Source of the DNA: Phialophora verrucosa
Lineage: Eukaryota; Ascomycota; Eurotiomycetes; Chaetothyriales; Herpotrichiellaceae
Assembly: GCA_002099365.1 (NCBI GenBank)
Contig: MSED01000001.1
Coordinates: 1,798,001 to 1,862,000, forward strand
DNA: 64,000 bases
Direction: 5' to 3'
Shown here: piece by piece, positions 55,775-64,000 of the stretch
Numbering within the stretch: position 1 is the stretch's first letter
Layout: every line of letters begins with the position of its first letter
The notes under the pieces: generated by a model
Told to the model about the DNA's origin: nothing
What the model saw: only the letters and a program-made list of their open reading frames with translations
The model's database searches: none
Translations under genes and position numbers: made by a program

Positions 55775-58300
55775 TTACAAGAAGAAGTCCGGGGCCGATG
55801 TTGGGTCCATCAGGGCCTCTTCGAAGGGGAATTTCAGGACGCTATCCAGCACCACTTGGTCGAAATTGAAATCCATGAGCTCTTGTTCCATGTTGAGGTT
55901 GTCGCCGCAGGATTCAGTGGGGTGTGCCGAGGTGTTCGCGCCCGTACTACTGGGGGCGACGACCTCTTTGACACTCGCCGCACGTGCCGTCGGGATGTCG
56001 ACTGGGCCTGGGCCCGGGCCGGAGGAGGACTGATCGCCGCGGTTCTGGACGCCACAGACGCGCATGATGGTCTGGACGATCTTGCGCACGTTGCGGGCGA
56101 CGATCTCGACGGTCTCCATCTTCTTCATGGCGTCCAGGCACAGGGTCAGCGCGGTGAGCTCGTCCGAGACCACGTCGCGGTCTCTCTCGGAGATGTCGGC
56201 GATGAAGATGGTCGCGGCCATTGTGATGTTGTACAAGGCCGAGCCGTTCATGGTGGCCGCGCTGCCGTGGTGCACGTCGTAGTCCTGGACCAGGGTGGAA
56301 ATTTGGAATCCGTGGTCGACGCACACCCGGCGCGAGTGCGCGGTGGCCGGTTCCTGCTGTCTCCCCGAATTCCCGAAGCCGGCGTTGTGCTTGTTCAGCA
56401 GAATCATCAAGCTCGAATACTGGATCCTGATGGGCGCCACACGCTTTCAGCACATTGCAACCTCGTGGGGTGGATTGTGGAGTTTGGGATGGGAAAATCT
56501 CACCTGAGCTGATATACCGCTGGAGGTGCTTGCGGGAACCAAGTCAAGGTCGGGTCCAGACTCAAGTCCCACTTCTGGAGAGCTGCCATGTAGAAGTCGA
56601 TCTGTTCTTGGAAACAAGCGTTACTGTTTCTGTGTGACCCAAAAGTTAGCAGACTGCATAATAGTCACCCATCGCCGGTGTCTGTATAGGAAATGACATA
56701 CAATCTCTCGCTGATCTGACCAGCCAGGTCAAGCAGTTCAACCCATGCCGCAAGCATCTTGGTATCCCAAGAATGTCCATGTGGGTTGGGTCGGCTGATA
56801 GACACATCACTTAAGTTGATGACTGGCGGTCGTCCGACATAGAGGCCCCAAAGCCTGGAATCGTCAGCGTTTGTCACTCGAAGTCAATGATGCTATCAAT
56901 CGTACCTATCAAGTGCAAAACATCCCCAAAATACGACGCTCCGCACCTCGACGTCGATAGCGGTAAAGTTTGATTGCGATAAGTGGGACCAGTCGTGGTG
57001 TAGCCCCAGGTCAAAAGCCAGCCGGCAAGCATGGCCTAGAAAAAAGAAGTATCAGTAATCGTGTGGCTTCGGCAGTTCTAGACATCAAGCCATACCTGCT
57101 CGCATCCAGCCTCGTGAATCATTTGACTGGGCACAGTCCAGCACACTGAGCAGGATGAGCGACGGTATCGTGGTCAGGCGCGGATTTTTGAGTTCCTGTT
57201 CGAGAGCCTCTTCCGCTCGTTTCGTGAGAATGGCGGTCTCGCTCGGTGTACCTTCTTCCATCATGGACAATGCCCTAATCTCTGGACTGTCCGAAATGCG
57301 CGCCGCCGAGGCGAGCATGCACAAAAGCAGGCAGCGACTGAAGTAGGGAGACTGCTCCGTCTCCATGCCGGCGAGAAAGGCTTCTTTGTGCACCACCAAC
57401 AGCAGATTGTGCTGATATTTCCAGTACAAGTCAAGAAGATACTGCTGCATGGCCCACGGAATGTCCTTTTCGAGGTCCGGTCCGAATTTTGCCACGTCGT
57501 TGCAATATCGAAATATGGACGTGACACTCTCTGTCAGATGGAGGCTGGACGTAGGGCCGAAATATCGTAGCTGCCCTTTGTTCGTGCTTCCTAGTCGTGG
57601 TCGGGCTCCGCACAGCCGCGTGATCAGGCTCTCTCCGGCCTCTGACCCAGTCGAAGATTTGGCGAGCCTGGCTCCTGTGACGCTTGATAGTTCGGTGCTC
57701 ATCGACAGGGCTACTGATGTCTCCGAGTCCTGCGGGGATGGCACGAGCTGAAGCTGTGTCTCGTGATGGGCTGGGGGCTCCAGCATTTGAGGCGGCGGCG
57801 ACGACAACCTCCTGGGCGATTGCCGAGGGGTGCCTTCTCTGTTGCGCGGTTCTTGCGCTGGTGACAGTGCCTGACTACGATGATCTTGTTGCAATTCTGC
57901 GACCACCGTCCTGAGTTCGGCAATTTGATTCTCGAGGAGGACGATGTAGTCCTTGGAATACCGACTAGGAGGGGGTTTAATACATGTGCACGCTCCCAAG
58001 GTACGACTACAACTTACACTCTGCGCTCATCACGCTCTGGCAATCGGCAAACGATACTGAGCGACTTGCATCTCTCACAGACGCCGTTGACCCGTTTGCA
58101 CTGGCGAGTGTGAGTGCCATCGCTGGAGCTTGTTCAACCCTCTCTGAACCAACCTTTATCTTCCTGGGGCGGCAATCTAGACATGCCAGCTCCTTTGAAC
58201 TCTTGGCTTGTCCCTTCTTGCGTTTGGCTGGCTGTGGTTTCTTGGGAATGTCGTTCTCATTCATTGCTGGCCCGTGGGGACTATGCTGGGAGGCCATCAT
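55775..58300 (-). CDS. Zn2Cys6 transcription factor, probable cluster regulator, seven exons
   Basis: Exons in gene order: 58154-58300, 58018-58100, 57096-57964, 56906-57035, 56702-56854, 56504-56629 and 55775-56426; 719 residues, all phases matching. The zinc cluster (Cys40, 43, 50, 57, 60, 67; spacing 2-6-6-2-6) is split by intron 1 and followed by the linker and a dimerisation coiled coil (YSKDYIVLLENQIAELRTVV). The activator homology region includes RAGHACRLAFDLGLHHDW, VVFWGCFALDRLWGLYVGRPPVI and LRIQYSSLMILL, each rebuilt across introns. The C-terminus has an acidic stretch (MEQELMDFNFD), a possible activation domain. It lies between the transporter and the NRPS-like gene. The coiled coil predicts a dimer, which fits the palindromic CGG-N10-CCG elements in the cluster promoters. 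Confidence 0.9.
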
Positions 58301-58794
58301 TGACGAGGAATATGGATGTGTAGGTTGTGTGCGTCCGAGACCGAATCATCCAAATTCTGTACGAGCGAGATGTCTCAAGTCGTTTACTGCAGGAATTTTG
58401 TGCTCTGTGATGGGTGTAGTAGACGTGCGGTAGAGAACAGGTCAGCTTGGTAGGTGGCGAAAGGGGGAATCGCTTCTACAACCGAAGGTCGACTCCTCCC
58501 AGAGAAGATGCCCTCCACGAAAGCGGGGAGAGTCTGGGGCAAATCGGATCCAATCGCCACCCCAAGACCGAGGCTACCAAGTACTGTGCTCCGTATATGG
58601 GTCGAGGCTGATGCGGGCAAAATGGAGACTCAGGGGGGCGCGGAGATCAATGGCCGCGACGAAGCACGTGGCTTTAGCTTCGTCGCAACCCCCCATGGCC
58701 AGCTCTGATTGACTACCTGTATTGTACCTATGACCCTCACTAAGGAGACCTTTCTCAGATGTGTTGTGTCTGGCCCTGCATAGAGAAACAAAGT
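58301..58794. promoter_or_regulatory. Intergenic, promoter of the cluster regulator
   Basis: 494 bp between the regulator start and the 3' end of the NRPS-like gene. No copy of the cluster motif was seen here. Confidence 0.45.
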
Positions 58795-61700
58795 CTACCC
58801 GTGCGCCGGCCCAGCCTTTGGAACCCATCTTGTCATCCACGCAGACAGCATTCTCTTCACCAGACCCGACTCAATGATTCGTGGCACACATCTCATACTC
58901 GCGCTGTCCTCTTGTGCATGGGTTGTTTCGTAACTTAGCAGGTTGTGTCTTTGCGTCTTGCCACCATAATTGCGTTCCCAGAAATCAATTAATTTGACAG
59001 CTGGACAATTCGCTACGGCTTCTTCTGGGCTGTGGGATCGGTCAAATTGTCTAAGTCTGTCCATCCACTTTGCGAAGGGCACCGTCTGGAAGCCAAGACC
59101 GGCATCTGCAAGCGCCGGCAGCAGAGCTTTCTCCCACGAGAACGTGCTGGGGTTGCACAGATTGTAGACGAGGTGCCTTGGAGGTTGGCTTGCGGACACA
59201 CCGATCTCGACAATCGCATGCCCAAGACTGTCAACAGGGATCCACGAGCACGTCTGGGAAGAGTAGATCAGTAGATGTGGTGCCAGCTGACTGTTCCGAC
59301 TCACCATGTCTAGGGCAGGAAGACAGCCCAGTGCCAGCGCAGAACGGATAATGGTCGGAGGAGCCTCGTCGTCGTTCCAAATGCCTGCCTTGGTGTCCCC
59401 AACAATTTGACCAATACGGAGGATGCATGCAGACGCTCCCAAGTCTTCTACGGCCTGCTGGATGATGAATTCGGCCACCAGCTTAGATTGTGTGTATCCA
59501 GTACTGATACCTTGCCTGAAATCCATCATTGGCGCTTCGGCCACCCTGCTCTGGCCGATAGTGTTTAGGGCTACCCCCATAGATGAGCAGTACAATAGTT
59601 GTGCCTGCTTGTTTTCGACATCCAAGGAGAGTTGAATGAGATCTCGCAGGTCTTTGAGGTGTGGATGGAAAGCCGTCAGAGGGAGGTGAAAGTTGACGGG
59701 CCAAGCAGCGTGAACAATATGAGTTAGACTGGCGAGCATCGCATTCCGTGTTGTATCTTGTAAGCCGTCGACCAATCTACCAGGCTCGTAGGGTAGGAAC
59801 CTGATTTTCTGAGCATGCTCGGGATATTCCAGAAATCGTTTGCTAAACGATGCCCGTAAGCGACCAAGAGGGTCGTCGCCGCGGACTGCACAGTAAACGA
59901 CATCCACATCTGAACGTGCGAGTAATATGGACAATACGTGGGCTCCTAACGAACCAGTGGCTCCAGTAAGAAGCTGGATGCCAATGAGTTTCCGGGCTGT
60001 GAATGTTTTGGACAAGACTTACCAAGGTCTTTCTGCTGAGCATCCCTGATGTAGACATGGACTTACGGGGGTGGACAACCCTGAATTCTTCCACCATGTC
60101 AGACATCATCTCCAGCGTCGACCCAATATGTGTCTCAGAGAAATCGGTTTCTTGCCGTGAATTGGCAGAAGCAGTGATATGGGCCGCAAGGTGCCGGATG
60201 TTTCCACAGGTGAACACTTCCTCCAATCCAAGCTGGAAATGCGCTCTCGTTCTGCCCACTTCACTGACGACTGCATTTCTGAGCCGCAATGCGAGCAGAC
60301 TGTCCAAGCCTGCATCCAGAAAGTCATCATCAATATTGTTGATGAGCATGTCATGTTTCTGGGCAAAGTCGAGGAGAAAGTGTTGCAGACGGATCTCCTC
60401 ATGCAACACATCGCCATTTATCTTGCCGCCACTTCCTGAAACCCTTTCACGCTCGAGGAGTTGATTGACGAGCACCTGTAAATTTCGTTTTAGAACCTTG
60501 CCGGATGTCGTCTTTGGCCAGTCGTCCAGACCTAGCTCGCAAAGAGTCAAGACCCGCTCCAAAGAGTATGCCGGGCCCATAGTTTCAAGAACGGCTCGCT
60601 TGACCCGGGTAGAGACGTCTCGGTCATCCGGGGAATGTTTCAGGATGGCGACGGGAACTTCACCAGCTTCTTCGTCGGGAATTCCTATAACTTGAGACTA
60701 AGTCTAATATTAGGCGCAGAGCATAGACGAGAAGGTCAGTATGCACACTCACATCAATGTTCGTTCGCTCGGAGATCACAGCTTCTACGGCCGTTGAGGC
60801 TATATTCATGCCACCACGAATGATCATATCTGCGACGTGGTCAGCATAGAAATTGGACAGCTCAATATCTTTTGCTCACCTTTGTATCTTCCGACAATAG
60901 CAATTCGACCGTCTGGCTGCATCACCGCTTGATCGCCGCAACGGTACCACACTTCACCATTTTCCATGAAGAAGTTGTCTTTGCCCTGACCTCCAAGGTA
61001 GCTTGTGATACGTTGATGTCCTCCTTGTACCAATTCGCCAGGCACTCCCCGCGGGACTGGTTTTGTGTCCGAGGGATCACATATTCGCACCTTACAGCCT
61101 GGGTTGACGTAGCCGGCATAGATCGGTTCATCAGAGCTGGCGGGCACTTCAGTCAGAGTTTCGCTGCACACCGACGTGCCTTCAGTCATGCCAAAGAAGG
61201 GGCTGAGGCGTCTACATCTGATCCTGAGGAACGCTTTCTCCACATGGGAGCGCAAGATCTTGCTTCCACCCACAATCAGACGATCAAGACCTCGGTGGCG
61301 AGTATCTAACAATGGACTTGCCGCCAGTAAATCGATCATCGATGGAACGGCCAGCATGTCTGTATACTCGCCACTGCTAACTGCCACCGCGATTGACGTA
61401 GTTTCAAACCCAGCTACTACGTGGGTCACACTTCCTCCTGGAATCATATAAGCCAGCGTCCAGAGGCTCCCGACGATGGAGTTCATGGGGAGGATATGGA
61501 GCCAGGCTCGCTGGTGGTCCAGCGCAAATGCTTCTTGCCAGGACCTCAGATTCCAGACAAATGATAAATTCGTGTGCGGTGCAGCCTTTGGTAGTGATGT
61601 GGTTCCCGACGTAAATCCAATATAAACCACGTCATCCTGATCTCGAGACAGGGTATCCAGTCTGGTACTAATCTCATCAAAAGCTTCATCAGTAGCAGAG

Positions 61701-62278
61701 TTCTCAATCATTTGACTGAGAGACAGGTAGTCTGATCGGACGATGGGGCCGTCGAGCACCACCTTGACCTGCATGTCGCGCATCAGATCGGGAACATTGT
61801 TCTCCAGGTCTTCGACTATGCTAGCGTTGTCGATAATAACCGCTTTGGCTTGTGAGAGTGTGAGCATATGGCGGATTTCTTTAGCATTCTTTGGGGCTCT
61901 TAAGTTCATTGGAGAGAACGGGCAGTTTAGTTTCGTCGCCGCCCTGAGTACCAGATGGAACTCAGATCTGCCGCTGAGTATCACGGCAACAGTCGACTGA
62001 GGCTGTAGCCCTTGCCTGTATAAGGCAACAGCGAGCAAGTCCGCGCCGTACTGAAGCTGTGAATGAGTCCATAGAAGACTATGTGACTGCTTTAAAGGTC
62101 TTCCTGAATGAGTACGTTTGGATATGGCAGGCAAATGGTCTGGTGGCTGTCCTTTGCATACGATTGCCTTTCGTTCTCCATGCTCTTGGACTGACGAGAG
62201 GATGAGGTGGTGTAAGATTGGTGTAGGTGTGCTGAGATCGCGCCCAACACTCTCAGATGGTTCAATATGTGAGCCCAT
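58795..62278 (-). CDS. NRPS-like carboxylic acid reductase (adenylation-thiolation-thioester reductase)
   Basis: Exons in gene order: 60880-62278, 60753-60829, 60067-60697, 59305-59996 and 58795-59253; 1085 residues. Adenylation domain (about 1-565): AMP-binding core YIGFTSGTT near 219-227, FGMTEG near 362-367, GRYKDMIIRGG rebuilt across intron 1, and the A10 lysine in TSGKVLK (about 559). Carrier domain: DAGLDSLLALRL with the phosphopantetheine Ser near 625. Reductase domain (from about 704): NADPH motif LTGATGSLGAH and the Tyr-Lys pair in GYTQSK (about 870/874). There is no condensation domain. Such enzymes activate a carboxylic acid, load it on the carrier and release it as aldehyde or alcohol. 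The A4 segment reads HILPMNSIVG and lacks the Asp that binds the alpha-amino group in NRPSs, which suggests a substrate without one. The last intron is an in-frame 51 bp intron. Confidence 0.9.
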
Positions 62279-62925
62279 TGCTAAGATGGCGCATTCTTCA
62301 TTGAATTACCTTCACCACTGTGATCTGTAGACTGTTGCAGCAAGTGCTCCTGGCTGGTATGGTCCACCCAGAAAGATGCTTCTGTATCCTGGCATTCCAA
62401 GTCCATGATCGTGGCCGAGAGGCTTGAAGGCCACTTCGGGGTGACTGACCTCCGGAGCTCTTGGTCGTCCACGCGCTCATTGATTCCAGAGCCGTACATC
62501 CTGGCGAACAAGGCGTGTCCCAGGACTGCCAGCCGCAGACGGTGCTCACGGAGAATCATTCCCGTGGTCGAAGACGGCATTGGAGCCCCCGAACAAGCCA
62601 ACTGCTTAATGCGAGACGGCTCAGAAACTAAGATAGTTAAGCTGCTTCTGTGCGACGATCCCTTGCATTAGCTTGATGTTTCTTGTCCTACGTGCATCCA
62701 AGACTTTTCCGGAGAATGCTCTCCGAGAGCTTGGAACTCCGTTTGAGGTGCAACGGCAACACTGTGGGCATAGGGTAGGTATGCTCTGCGTAGTCCGCTC
62801 CATCAATCTGGCAAGTATAGGAGGAGCCATGTCTATCGGCGTTTTTGGGACATTGCAACCTGCATCCAGTCTACAACCGAATATTGACGAGCAACGGCAG
62901 CTTGAAGCATTGAGACACTGAAAGT
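62279..62925. promoter_or_regulatory. Divergent promoter region, NRPS-like gene / EthD-like gene
   Basis: 647 bp with the perfect CGGAGA-N4-TCTCCG element. Small open frames on both strands are not credible genes. Confidence 0.55.
62710..62725. promoter_or_regulatory. Cluster motif copy 3: CGGAGA-ATGC-TCTCCG
   Basis: Perfect 6-bp inverted repeat around a 4-bp spacer, CGG-N10-CCG geometry, identical in its arms to the element at 45575-45590. It lies 200 bp upstream of the EthD-like start and 431 bp upstream of the NRPS-like start. Confidence 0.6.
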
Positions 62926-63732
62926 ATGGCGGCCTCTCCATTTCTGCTACGCATCGTTTCGAAGCCTGCAGACTCTGACGTGGATTCCTGGACTAAGTGG
63001 TACAACTCGGAGGGACTGCCTACTTTGCTGTCCAAGATTCCGGCTTCTCGCGCCGTCTTCTATCATGCGTACAATGACTTCGAACTGGCGACCAAGACGC
63101 CGCTGGAGGTGCGCAAAACCCAGCTGCATGGCGTGCAGCTGCCGCACACCGACCTTGAAGCACCAAATGACAAGACTTGTCTGACGATGTGCCAACTGGA
63201 CTCGATAGACTCTGTAGAAGAGATCTTCCGTCTCAGCGATCTAACAGGAGATGCGGACCATGGTACTGTATCGGATATCAGAGTCTACAAGCTCATCGAG
63301 GATTTTGATCCCAAGAGGATCGGTCACTGTGAGTGTGCACAGAGCTTCAATTGCTGCGGCTCGTCCTTGCTATATTGCTAATGCCGGAAGTCGTCAGCAC
63401 GTCCACCTTTCATTCTGAATGTTCAGGTCGAGCCAGCCGATGCGGATGATTACCACACTTTCTACCATGAGGAACATCTGGATATGCTCACCAGAGTGCC
63501 TGGATACCGGCGATCTCAGCGATACGAGTTGGTCAAAGGTCATGACGCCTCGTCGGCAAACGCACCGAGATTCATGGCTGTACATGAATTGGACCATGTT
63601 GATGCTCTCGATGGGCCGGAGCTACGGGAGGCTGATGCCAGCCCCAACACGCACCGAGTCTTTGGGAATGCCAAACGAGTCAACATCCGAGGATTCAAGA
63701 GTGTCAAGGGGTTTGGCGACGTGAAGAACTGA
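62926..63732 (+). CDS. EthD-like tandem dimeric alpha-beta barrel protein
   Basis: Two exons, 62926-63328 and 63398-63732, with a 69 bp intron (GTGAGT...GTCAG); 245 residues. The protein appears to be two copies of a ferredoxin-like dimeric alpha-beta barrel unit in one chain: residues ~5-125 (LLRIVSKPADSDVDSWTKWYNSEGLPTL) and ~138-235 (FILNVQVEPADADDYHTFYHEEHLDML). Both halves show strand, then a W or Y with H/N and E before a helix, as in EthD and related small oxygenases, dehydratases and cyclases. The catalytic role is unknown. Divergent from the NRPS-like gene, so probably in the same pathway. No targeting signal. Confidence 0.82.
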
Positions 63733-64000
63733 TCCAGACGGAGATCAAGGGACAAGACGGACTCTGTAATTAGCTTCTTCGAAATATGTACAAGCCTCTT
63801 AAAAGCCAGGCTAGAAAGAATCGGGGAGAGTCTGAATCTTCGGCCGTGAGGAAGGCGAGAGACCCCAACATGCCCAACCCATCCTCCTATAATAGACCCC
63901 CTTCCTGAAGACCCCTCAGATCCCCGAACGAGACCCACCTCGGCTCGCGGGCTGCACCCCTCAGACTCCCCGCAAACAGCGGTGCTCAGTCTCCGGTCTT

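Noticed and set aside
55748..56512. 254-codon plus-strand open frame opposite the cluster regulator
   Set aside because: Antisense shadow; the minus-strand exons rebuild a conserved regulator.

Overview
The window looks like nuclear DNA of a filamentous ascomycete (Pezizomycotina). Most multi-exon genes have short introns, mostly 47-80 bp, of GT-AG type. There are three complete Zn2Cys6 regulators with fungal-type activator regions, a MNN1-type mannosyltransferase, a full-size PDR-type ABC transporter, an NRPS-like adenylation-thiolation-reductase enzyme, and a pogo/Fot1-type transposon with a strong RIP signature. The sequence does not let me fix the genus. I rebuilt 22 protein genes, joining exons by reading frame, splice sites and family motifs. 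No rRNA, tRNA or CRISPR was seen.

Layout. 1-15.4 kb is largely housekeeping: an unrecognised 389-residue protein, COP9 signalosome subunit 5 (CSN5), an Ase1/PRC1 microtubule bundler, a GT71 mannosyltransferase, and a fungal regulator-like protein that lacks a zinc cluster. 16.5-27.5 kb holds accessory metabolism: an alpha/beta hydrolase, a secreted carboxylesterase, a very convincing 2,2-dialkylglycine decarboxylase, an amino-acid permease and a Zn2Cys6 regulator. The last three could form an uptake and breakdown unit for dialkyl amino acids. 28-35.3 kb is a divergent Zn2Cys6 regulator / PDR transporter pair with a palindrome between them. 36-43 kb is again ordinary: 3-hydroxyisobutyrate dehydrogenase, an F-box protein with two ubiquitin-interacting motifs, and an unrecognised 355-residue protein.

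44.1-63.7 kb looks like one co-regulated metabolic cluster: PRISE-type reductase, Baeyer-Villiger monooxygenase, (transposon relic), HSL-type esterase, MFS sugar-porter-type transporter, Zn2Cys6 regulator, NRPS-like A-T-R reductase and a duplicated EthD-like dimeric alpha-beta barrel protein. Six of its genes form three head-to-head pairs. Each of the three shared promoters contains a CGG-N10-CCG element. In two the element is the same extended palindrome CGGAGA-N4-TCTCCG, and in the third one half matches exactly. This points to a regulon of the cluster's own Zn2Cys6 factor and is the most interesting signal in the window. The product or substrate of the cluster is unknown; the chemistry implied is acid activation and reduction, enone reduction, ketone-to-ester oxidation and ester cleavage.

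Exon joins were worked out by eye. Start codons and some splice sites are predictions.
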